Assembly (NCBI GenBank): GCA_017305925.1
Contig: JAFKJW010000059.1
Span: forward strand, 1 to 34,756
Reading direction: 5' to 3'
DNA from: Hyphomicrobiales bacterium
Lineage (GTDB): Bacteria; Pseudomonadota; Alphaproteobacteria; Rhizobiales; Rhizobiaceae
Length of the DNA stretch: 34,756 nt
The notes under the pieces were generated by a model. The model saw only the letters and a program-made list of their open reading frames with translations. It was not told the origin of the DNA and ran no database searches. Below are positions 14,602 through 20,575 of the stretch, one piece after another; positions within the stretch are counted from its first letter, which is position 1; every line of letters begins with the position of its first letter. The translations under genes were made by a program, and so were the position numbers.

Positions 14602-14751
14602 CTATTTCGCGGGCCGCCGATAGGCGTCCATGCTGATGACCAGCTTGGCGAAGCGCCAGGTGCCGTCGGGCATCTTCTTCATGTCGCCGCGATAGATCAC
14701 GGGGACGCCCAGATAGAGCTCGCCACCGCCCGCCGCCATCACCCACGCCAT
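14602..14751 (-). pseudogene. SnoaL/NTF2-like fragment, C-terminal 49 residues only
   Basis: A minus-strand ORF reads MAWVMAAGGGELYLGVPVIY, RGDMKKMPDGTWRFAKLVIS and MDAYRRPAK. The pair of strands with a PDGTWRFAKL turn is characteristic of the end of SnoaL-like (NTF2-fold) proteins, which are normally 120-150 residues. The rest of the fold is absent, and the frame upstream of 14,751 looks random. It lies convergent to copB, with 10 bases between stops. A decayed remnant is the best reading, though a genuine small protein cannot be excluded. Confidence 0.45.
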
Positions 14752-14778
14752 AGGCGATGGCGTGAGAACAGGCGCGAG

Positions 14779-14819
14779 TTGATTTGGATCAAGGATGCGC
14801 ATCTTCGAGCAATTATCCT
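14779..14819 (+). promoter_or_regulatory. FNR/FixK-type promoter of the Met-rich gene pair
   Basis: TTGATTTGGATCAA (14,779-14,792) is a perfect TTGAT-N4-ATCAA box for FNR/FixK-type regulators. TATCCT at 14,814-14,819 fits a -10 element, 28 bases from the box centre, giving a predicted start near 14,826 with the box at about -41. The first gene of the pair begins at 14,905, so a leader of about 80 bases would be transcribed. Confidence 0.65.
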
Positions 14820-14904
14820 GTATGGCAACGGAGATGGCGATGTTGGATCTTGGCCATGGTTGGCGGGCCTATCTCTACAAGATCCTTCCCGTGGGGCGCA
14901 CATC

Positions 14905-15024
14905 ATGATGATGCACGGGATGGGCGGCTATATGTCCTGGCATATGGGGCTTTGGGGCCTCGCGCTCGCTCTGCTGCTCGGCCTCTCCATTGTCGCGCTG
15001 ATAAAATATCTGGGAACCAAATAG
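14905..15024 (+). CDS. Met/His-rich single-span membrane protein, 39 aa
   Basis: The ORF reads MMMHGMGGYMSWHMGLWGLA then LALLLGLSIVALIKYLGTK. The N-terminal 14 residues carry six Met and two His, and one membrane helix follows (LWGLALALLLGLSIVALI), with a basic C-terminus that would stay in the cytoplasm. Such peptides are frequent beside copper resistance genes, and Met-rich segments bind Cu(I). Three consecutive-frame ATGs at 14,905, 14,908 and 14,911 make the exact start uncertain. It is 15 bases from the next gene and probably cotranscribed with it from the FNR-type promoter at 14,779. Confidence 0.6.
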   Translation: MMMHGMGGYMSWHMGLWGLALALLLGLSIVALIKYLGTK

Positions 15025-15039
15025 CATGGAGGAGTCGAT

Positions 15040-15339
15040 ATGAATCACATCGTGAAATTCGCGCCTCTCGCAATTCTGCTGGCGGCGGCGTCCCCGGCCT
15101 TGGCCCAGGGAATGGGAATGCAGGGCGGCGGCATGCATGGCGACATGCCCATGAAGGGCATGGGCATGATGGGAATGCACGCCATGTCGGGCACCGTCAC
15201 CAATGTCGACAGCCAGACCGGCATAGTCGACCTGGATGCGGCCGGTCATGCGCTCAAGCTCCACTTCCCGCCCGCTTCATTGGCCGGCGTGAAATCCGGT
15301 GACAAGATTACCGTGCGAATGAGCTTCAGCAAGTCTTGA
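15040..15339 (+). CDS. periplasmic Met-rich, CusF-like copper-binding protein, 99 aa
   Basis: The signal peptide is HIVKFAPLAILLAAASPALA, cleaved before QGMG. A Met/His-rich segment follows (MGMQGGGMHGDMPMKGMGMM, then GMHAM) and then a small beta domain, SGTVTNVDSQTGIVDLD, LKLHFPPASLAGVKSGDKIT and VRMSF. The beta domain resembles the CusF/DUF OB-fold metallochaperones, which carry copper to efflux systems in the periplasm. The GGAGGAG ribosome site lies 6 bases before the ATG. Close to copB and the Met-rich membrane peptide, it plausibly buffers or hands over Cu(I). Direct family assignment is likely but not certain. Confidence 0.72.
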   Translation: MNHIVKFAPLAILLAAASPALAQGMGMQGGGMHGDMPMKGMGMMGMHAMSGTVTNVDSQTGIVDLDAAGHALKLHFPPASLAGVKSGDKITVRMSFSKS

Positions 15340-15371
15340 GCTTGCGTCCGCCCCGGCGACTCGCTCGTGCT

Positions 15372-15440
15372 GGCCTAGCTTTTCTTATAAGCATAGCGAA
15401 TTAGAAAAGCTGGCCCCTCTTCGAGCGAAGCGAGGGAGGC
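15372..15440. repeat. hairpin and short GC-rich repeat block after the copper genes
   Basis: The arms GGCCTAGCTTTTCT (15,372-15,385) and AGAAAAGCTGGCC (15,403-15,415) pair over 13 bp with one bulged T and enclose a 17-base loop. The following GAGCGAAGCGAGGGAGGCGC is a common intergenic word. No T-run follows on either strand, so a Rho-independent terminator is not supported. A structural repeat is the safer call. Confidence 0.4.
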
Positions 15441-15510
15441 GCCGCGTCTCGAAGCTCTCGCGGGAATACCACGTCACGCACCGAGCTTGCTTCCTCCCGG
15501 CGGCTCGCTC

Positions 15511-15899
15511 CTACGGGCGGACCGTTCCTTGCCCCGGTCCACCCGTCGCCTGCGTCGCGGGCAAGCGCTCTGCCACCGGCGGCAGGGGTTTCAGCGCGGC
15601 ATGGGGTTCGGCCTGGTACCAATAGGCCACCGAATAATAATTGTCGGAGCGGTGATTGGCGTGCCCGTGTTCGATGGTGGCCTTAAACGATTTCTGGAAG
15701 AGGATCGGCGCTTCCAGGTGGAAGCGATAGACGCTTGAGCGGCTGCCCGCCTTTTCCTCGCCCACCACCGGCGCGCCGTAGAGGCCATGGGAAAACGGCA
15801 CGCCGCCGAAATCATGCGCGCCCAGCACATGATCCTCCGCGCCCGTGCCTTTCAGCGACGGCACCCTCTCGCCATCGACAAAGAACATGTCGTCGCGAA
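15511..15899 (-). pseudogene. GH172/DUF2961 fragment (C-terminal part only)
   Basis: The frame reads DDMFFVDGERVPSLKGTGAE, DHVLGAHDFGGVPFSHGLYG, SSVYRFHLEAPILFQKSFKA and TIEHGHANHRSDNYYSVAYW then YQ. This is the DUF2961 signature (TGTEDY..., YRFHI, TIEHG, SVAYWYQ), known from GH172 glycosidases acting on fructose- or arabinofuranose-containing glycans. Only about 120 of roughly 350-400 residues are left. Upstream of about 15,900 the frame changes to unrelated sequence with no start. It is therefore a truncated gene. The catalytic N-terminal part is lost, so no activity is expected. Confidence 0.7.
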
Positions 15900-16028
15900 A
15901 GCGGCGTGCATGCATCCCCCATTTCCGATGCGCGCTCCCCGCGCCGGATATCAGAAGAATGGCATGTTTCGCAGACACGCAGAAGCGGGCCGCGAACATC
16001 GGCGAAATGGCGACGCAGCCTGCCCCGA

Positions 16029-16475
16029 TCAGCGTTTCAAGGCCGCCGCCGCTTCCAGCGCCCGCACCGCGATCATGGCCGCTGCCTTGGCGTTGCCGGC
16101 GCAATTCTGATCTTCCGGCACGGGGCGATACTGCGACTTGGGGAATTTCTTTTCGAGTTCCCCGCAGGCATCATGGGCCGCGATATCGACGCGGCTTTCC
16201 AATTGCTTCGCCTGTCCGGGATCCGCAAGGTCGAGATCCGCGAAGCTGACGCTGCGGCTGATGGACACCATTTCCAGGCCGGTCGCACTTTTCTTCGACA
16301 TCATCGAATTGACGACCTGGCGTTTGACCACATAGGGCGCGTACACCGTCACCGTCTCATACTGGGCTTCCTCGAATTCCAGCGATTGCGTCTTGGCGGG
16401 CTGCGCCACGCTGGAACCGGCCAATGCTGATGCCATCGCCAAAATGCCGGGGGCAAAAAGATGAATCGCACGCAT
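16029..16475 (-). CDS. UrcA family secreted protein, 148 aa
   Basis: The signal peptide is RAIHLFAPGILAMASALAGS, cleaved near SVAQP. The mature part carries the UrcA pattern: ETVTVYAPYVVKRQ, SRSVSFADLDLADPGQAKQL, ESRVDIAAHDACGELEKKFP and an invariant second Cys in DQNCAGNAKAAAMIAVRALE. The two cysteines probably form a disulfide. UrcA proteins are common in Caulobacter-like and sphingomonad genomes, and their role is unknown. The ATG at 16,475 has a strong AAGGAGG ribosome site; a longer ORF start at 16,559 is unlikely. An FNR-like box and a TATCCT -10 lie directly upstream. Confidence 0.82.
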   Translation of the reverse strand: MRAIHLFAPGILAMASALAGSSVAQPAKTQSLEFEEAQYETVTVYAPYVVKRQVVNSMMSKKSATGLEMVSISRSVSFADLDLADPGQAKQLESRVDIAAHDACGELEKKFPKSQYRPVPEDQNCAGNAKAAAMIAVRALEAAAALKR

Positions 16476-16500
16476 GCTGACCTCCTTCATTTGGAAGGTC

Positions 16501-16543
16501 AGGATATTGGGGGCCGGCGCCCGGCTTCCTTGAGGCAAATCAA
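16501..16543 (-). promoter_or_regulatory. FNR/FixK-like promoter of the urcA-family gene
   Basis: On the minus strand the 14-mer TTGATTTGCCTCAA (16,543-16,530) matches TTGAT-N4-ATCAA except for one base. TATCCT follows at 16,506-16,501, with its first base about 30 bases from the box centre. The same TATCCT and nearly the same spacing are seen in the promoter at 14,779-14,819. Confidence 0.45.
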
Positions 16544-16579
16544 CCGGCGGGCGCATCACGCCGCGCCAGGGCCGCGCGA

Positions 16580-17185
16580 TCAGGGCTTTTTGTAATAATC
16601 GCCCAACGTGACCTTCGATGCCGCCTCGTCCTTCAAGGGCGTGATCTTGTCCGGATCGATCCGCACCATAATGTAATCGATATGGTCGTCGATATGGGAA
16701 AACAGATGTCCGGTGCCCCCCGGAATGAACACCACATCGCCGGGCGTGAGGTCGTAACTGACGCCGCCGTCGATATCGTCGGCATTGTTGCCGGGACCGT
16801 TATAAAGCCGCACCGTTTCCTCATCGGCGGGACGGCGCTTTTTGTTGGCGAGGCGCGGCCCCAGCTTCAAGGTCGCCGTGCCGTCGAGGATGTGATAGAC
16901 CTCGCTCACCTGGTCATGCTCGGCCACCGCTTGCGGGCCCGGCCTGTCCAGCTTGCCCCGATGCTCGACGCCCAGCGCGATATGCGCCTTGCCGATATCG
17001 ATGTCGCGCACCTGCTGGTCGATGCGATGCTCCGCCACCGCTTTCTTGCTGTACGCCGCGATCTCGGCGGCGGGCACATAGACCCCTTCACACATGGTGC
17101 AGGTCGGCTGCGGCCCGGCCGCCTGTGCCGACACCGGTCCCGCCATCAGACAAAAAAACGCCAATCCTGGAATGATGCTTTTCAT
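16580..17185 (-). CDS. secreted cupin-domain protein, 201 aa
   Basis: The start at 17,185 (MKSIIPGLAFFCLMAGPVSA) yields a signal peptide; upstream codons of the longer ORF add only a hydrophilic tail. The mature N-terminus has a CTMCEG pair of cysteines. The cupin core includes H-D-Q-V-S-E-V-Y-H (AEHDQVSEVYHILDG), TATLKLGPRL, LTPGDVVFIPGGTGHLFSHI and DDHIDYIMVRIDPD. These include plausible metal ligands (His, Glu, His of motif 1 and His of motif 2), so metal binding is more likely here than in its paralogue at 2,530-3,171. Both have the order signal peptide, linker, one barrel, and D-H-(V/I)-D-Y-I near the end. Substrate unknown. Confidence 0.8.
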   Translation of the reverse strand: MKSIIPGLAFFCLMAGPVSAQAAGPQPTCTMCEGVYVPAAEIAAYSKKAVAEHRIDQQVRDIDIGKAHIALGVEHRGKLDRPGPQAVAEHDQVSEVYHILDGTATLKLGPRLANKKRRPADEETVRLYNGPGNNADDIDGGVSYDLTPGDVVFIPGGTGHLFSHIDDHIDYIMVRIDPDKITPLKDEAASKVTLGDYYKKP

Positions 17186-17220
17186 TGCGCCCTCCCCTGT
17201 AATCAGAATCCGCTCACTCA

Positions 17221-17412
17221 CCCTTCGACGGGCTCAGGGTGAGGACAAACTGACATCCTCATGCTGAGCCTGTCGAAGCATGAGCTTATCCTGGCGCTTT
17301 CGCCAATCCGAGCGCCCGCGCCGCGAGTACAGGATTTCTCCCCCCGCTAGCGGAGCGACAGCGGGGGGAGATGTCTTCCGATGGCTTGCCTGAGGAAGAC
17401 AGAGGGGGGTCA
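17221..17412. repeat. two adjacent palindromic intergenic repeats
   Basis: First, an imperfect palindrome with arms CCTTCGACGGGCTCAGGGTG (17,222-17,241) and, opposed, CATGCTGAGCCTGTCGAAGC (17,260-17,279), an interspersed repeat type of many alphaproteobacterial genomes. Second, the CCCCCCGCTAGCGG...CAGCGGGGGG element with CTTGCC and AGAGGGGGG at its flank (about 17,338-17,409), the same family as 8,660-8,750. It abuts the stop codon (17,410-17,412) of the peptidase gene. Confidence 0.7.
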
Positions 17413-18585
17413 CCAAGCCGTAGGCGAGTGCGTCTCCCCCATCAGCCGCTTCAGGTCTTCATGCGGCACCGCCTTGATGGTGTTGCCGTTGATGCCGGTC
17501 ATGGTCCTGGCGCCCACCATGGCGTTGATGATGGCTTCTTCCGTCGCCTGCACCGTGGCGTCGAAGATGGGGCTCATCGCCCAGTTGGGCAGCATGCCGA
17601 TCTGCGATACCGGCGGCGCGGTGGGCGTTTCGGCGGCGCCCTGGCGGAACGGGCGGGGCGCGCTGTCGGCGCCGGGATTGGCGGTGGAGAAGGAGACAAA
17701 GATATCGCCCGACCCGTCGCCCGAGGTGCCGCCCACGCGCCCCAAGCCCAATGTGGCGCGCCGGGCCAGCCGGTCCAGCTGCGTGCCGGTCAGGGGCGCA
17801 TTGGTGGCGACCACGATGATGATCGATCCGGTATCGACATGGTCGGCGCCGTAAAGCAGCTCGGCGCGGCGGTCCTGATGCAGCGCCTGGCCCACCGGCA
17901 CGCTGGCGATGCGCAGGTCATGCGCCGAGCCGGTGTTGCACTGGACCAGCACGCCGATCACATAACCACCTTGCGCGGCGCTGAGCACGCGCGAGGCGGT
18001 GCCGGTACCGCCCTTGAAACCGAAACAGGCCATGCCCGTGCCGCCGCCGACATTGCCTTCGGCCACGCGGCCCGCCGCCGCCGTGTCGATGGCGTGCCAA
18101 GTATCGTCATGGGTGACGTGAAAGCCGTTGATGTCGTTCAAGAAGCCGTCATAGGTCTCGGCCACCACGGGTAGCGACCAGGGATATTGCGTCGCGCCGT
18201 GCTTCATTTCCCAGTCGATCACGGAATCGCGCACCGTGCCCACGCTGTGGGTGTTGGTGATCATCACCGGACCTTCCAGGAAACCGGATTCCTTGACCCA
18301 ATGGATGCCCGTCATCTCGCCATTGCCGTTCTGGGAGAAGAAACCGGCAAACACCGGGTCCTTGAAATTCTTGCCGCGCGGCAGGATGGCGGTGACGCCG
18401 GTGCGCACCGGCCCCTCGCCGACGACCAGCCTGCCGTCGCCGCGGATGATGGTCGAATAGCCGACCTCGACCCCGGCCACGTCGGTGATGGCGTTGAGCG
18501 GGCCCGGCTCGCCGGGAAACGGCAGGCCGATGCCGCGGCCGCGCACCAGCCCGGACGGGGTGGCGTGCCAGTGCGGCGAGCCCAT
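17410..18585 (-). CDS. DmpA/P1 family aminopeptidase (S58), 391 aa
   Basis: P1 family (MEROPS S58) enzymes hydrolyse N-terminal residues of peptides, including D-amino-acid or beta-peptide substrates in some members. They mature by self-cleavage just before the nucleophile. The family's landmarks are visible: GEPGPLNAITDVAGVEVGYS, RTGVTAILPRGKN, NGNGEMTGIHWV, ITNTHSVGTVRD, GGGTGMACFGFKGGTGTASR and, at the cleavage site, TSGDGSGDIF with S292 as the probable new N-terminal nucleophile. Length is normal. There is no signal peptide, so it is cytosolic. The ATG at 18,585 lies only 4 bases after the actR stop. This could mean cotranscription with actSR, or it could mark a sequence join (see findings). 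Confidence 0.85.
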   Translation of the reverse strand: MGSPHWHATPSGLVRGRGIGLPFPGEPGPLNAITDVAGVEVGYSTIIRGDGRLVVGEGPVRTGVTAILPRGKNFKDPVFAGFFSQNGNGEMTGIHWVKESGFLEGPVMITNTHSVGTVRDSVIDWEMKHGATQYPWSLPVVAETYDGFLNDINGFHVTHDDTWHAIDTAAAGRVAEGNVGGGTGMACFGFKGGTGTASRVLSAAQGGYVIGVLVQCNTGSAHDLRIASVPVGQALHQDRRAELLYGADHVDTGSIIIVVATNAPLTGTQLDRLARRATLGLGRVGGTSGDGSGDIFVSFSTANPGADSAPRPFRQGAAETPTAPPVSQIGMLPNWAMSPIFDATVQATEEAIINAMVGARTMTGINGNTIKAVPHEDLKRLMGETHSPTAW

Positions 18586-18589
18586 CGCC

Positions 18590-19144
18590 TTACCGCGGCG
18601 CCCGCTTCGCCAGGATGCGCTGTAGCGTGCGCCGGTGCATGTTGAGCCGCCGCGCCGTTTCCGAGACGTTGCGGTCGCACATTTCGTAGACGCGCTGGAT
18701 GTGCTCCCAGCGGACGCGGTCCGCCGACATCGGGTTTTCCGGCGGTGCGGCGCGCTCCCCGGCGGTGCGCGTCAGCGCGGCGTGGATCTCGTCGGCGTCG
18801 GCGGGCTTGGAGAGGTAGTCCACCGCGCCGAGCTTCACCGCCGTCACGGCGGTCGCGATGTTGCCGTAGCCGGTGAGGATGATGGTGCGCGAGTCGGCGC
18901 GCTTCTCGCGGATGGCGGCCACGACGTCGAGACCGTTGCCGTCGGCGAGCCGCATGTCCACGACGGCGAAGGCCGGCGGGCGCTGGCGCGCCTTGCCGAC
19001 CGCCTCGTCGACGCTCTCGGCCGTGTCCACCTGATAGCCGCGGGCCTCCATGGCGCGCGCCAGACGGGTGAGGAACGGCTTGTCGTCGTCGACGATGAGC
19101 AATGTCAGGTCGGAGTCTGCGCCCGGGGCGGTTCCTTCGGTCAT
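18590..19144 (-). CDS. actR: ActR/RegA/PrrA-type response regulator, 184 aa
   Basis: ActR is the DNA-binding partner of the ActS redox sensor and controls many energy-related operons under low oxygen or acid stress. The receiver domain has acidic pocket D19-D20-D21, phosphorylation site D63 in VVDMRLADGNGL, T and K switch residues in ILTGYGN and LSKPAD. The C-terminal Fis-like HTH reads EMCDRNVSETARRLNMHRRT then LQRILAKRAPR, nearly invariant in this family. Its start has a plausible context and it follows actS by 72 bases. The stop is 4 bases from the peptidase start. In rhizobia actS, actR and hrpB are neighbours, as here. Confidence 0.92.
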   Translation of the reverse strand: MTEGTAPGADSDLTLLIVDDDKPFLTRLARAMEARGYQVDTAESVDEAVGKARQRPPAFAVVDMRLADGNGLDVVAAIREKRADSRTIILTGYGNIATAVTAVKLGAVDYLSKPADADEIHAALTRTAGERAAPPENPMSADRVRWEHIQRVYEMCDRNVSETARRLNMHRRTLQRILAKRAPR

Positions 19145-19216
19145 CTTGGTTCGTTGCCTTGCTTTTTATGAGACAAGTATAGGCGGTCGGCCACGCGAAG
19201 CCAAACGGGCCGGCCC

Positions 19217-20536
19217 TCAGATCAGCTTTTTCTCCGCGTCGATCAACGGCTTTACGAAATCCTCCCGGCTCCAGACGATCTCGACCAGCGCTCCCTGGCC
19301 GCGCTGCGGCGCGTTCTGGAAGCGCAGGGCGGCGCCGGAGCGCTCGAGCAGCGTCTTGGCGATGAACAGGCCAAGGCCGAGTCCGCCGCCCGGCTCGGCC
19401 CCCTGCCGCGTCGAGACATAGGGCTCGCCGATGCGGTCGATGATGTCGGGCGGAAAGCCCGGCCCGTCGTCGCGCACCTCCAGCCGGATCATCTGGTCGG
19501 TCCAGGACCAGCCGACATGCACCTCCTTGCGGGCGAAATCGACGGCGTTCTCGACGAGGTTGCCGAGCCCGTAGAGCACGCCCGGGTTGCGGCGGCCGAC
19601 CGGCTCCGGTCCGCTCCGCTCGCCCGGCTCCATGGTGATGGCGATGCCGAACTCGCGGTGCGGGGCCGTCACCTCCTCGATCAGCGAGGTCAGCGGCAGG
19701 CGGGCCAGATGCGCCTCGCTCTCTCCCGACATGCTGGTCAGCCGCTTCAGGATTTCGCGGCAGCGTTCGCTCTGGCTGCGCAGCAGCGCCACGTCCTCTT
19801 GGAATTTCGGATCGTCGCCCAGCGCCCTTTGCATTTCCTTGGCGACCAGCGCGATCGTCGCCAGCGGCGTCCCCAGTTCGTGCGCGGCCGCGGCCGCGAG
19901 GCCGTCGAGCGCGGAGAGATGCTGCTCGCGCTGCAGCACGAGCTCGGTCGCGGCCAGCGCGTTGGCGAGCTGGCGCGCCTCGTTGGCGATGCGCCAGGCA
20001 TAGATCGCGGTGAACGCGATGCTGGAGACGATCGCCATCCACATGCCCGCCACGTAGAGGAAGGGGATCGCAAGCTCGGTCCCCTCGACCCACGGCAGCG
20101 GAAGATGAAAGAACGCCAGCAGCGTGGCCATGGCGACGACGAGGATCCCGAGCCCGACCGTCATGCGCAGCGGCAGCGACGAGGCCGAGACGACGACCGG
20201 CACCGCGACCAGCAGCGAGAACGGGTTGGTCAGCCCGCCCGTCGCATAGAGAAGCCCCGTCAGTTGCAGCGCGTCGAAGACAAGGATGATCAGCGCGGAG
20301 AGATGGTTGAGCCTGTGCGTCGCGGGGAAGCGGAGCGCGAGGAAGAGATTGAGGCAGGCCGAGCAGGCGATGAGCACGAAGCACGGCGCCACCGGCAGCG
20401 GGAACCTGAACCAGTAGGCGACGAGCACGACCGCCAGGCTCTGGCCGATGATCGCCAGCCAGCGCAGGCGGATCAGCGTGTTCAGCCTGAGCAGGTGCGG
20501 CTGTTGCGGATCGAAGTTGCGGAGGTCCTGCAGCAT
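19217..20536 (-). CDS. actS: ActS/RegB/PrrB-type redox sensor histidine kinase, 439 aa
   Basis: ActS/RegB is an inner-membrane kinase that senses the ubiquinone pool and redox state. Six hydrophobic segments lie between about residues 25 and 180. The family's quinone-site heptapeptide GGLTNPF is at 100-106. The phosphorylated histidine is H219 in AAAHELGTPLATI, and the redox-active cysteine is C259 in SERCREIL. The ATPase domain has NLVENAVDFA (N box), DDGPGFP (G1) and GGGLGLGLFIAKTLLERSG (G2). All signature residues are present, so the sensor should be functional. It precedes actR on the same strand and follows hrpB by 39 bases, the classic rhizobial order. Confidence 0.93.
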   Translation of the reverse strand: MLQDLRNFDPQQPHLLRLNTLIRLRWLAIIGQSLAVVLVAYWFRFPLPVAPCFVLIACSACLNLFLALRFPATHRLNHLSALIILVFDALQLTGLLYATGGLTNPFSLLVAVPVVVSASSLPLRMTVGLGILVVAMATLLAFFHLPLPWVEGTELAIPFLYVAGMWMAIVSSIAFTAIYAWRIANEARQLANALAATELVLQREQHLSALDGLAAAAAHELGTPLATIALVAKEMQRALGDDPKFQEDVALLRSQSERCREILKRLTSMSGESEAHLARLPLTSLIEEVTAPHREFGIAITMEPGERSGPEPVGRRNPGVLYGLGNLVENAVDFARKEVHVGWSWTDQMIRLEVRDDGPGFPPDIIDRIGEPYVSTRQGAEPGGGLGLGLFIAKTLLERSGAALRFQNAPQRGQGALVEIVWSREDFVKPLIDAEKKLI

Positions 20537-20575
20537 GGTTCCTTATGCGTCCTCGCGGCCCTCGAGGCAAACGCT

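Noticed and set aside
15372-15415. Rho-independent terminator after the copper genes
   Set aside because: The 13-bp hairpin has a bulge and no T-run on either strand. It is better described as part of a repeat.
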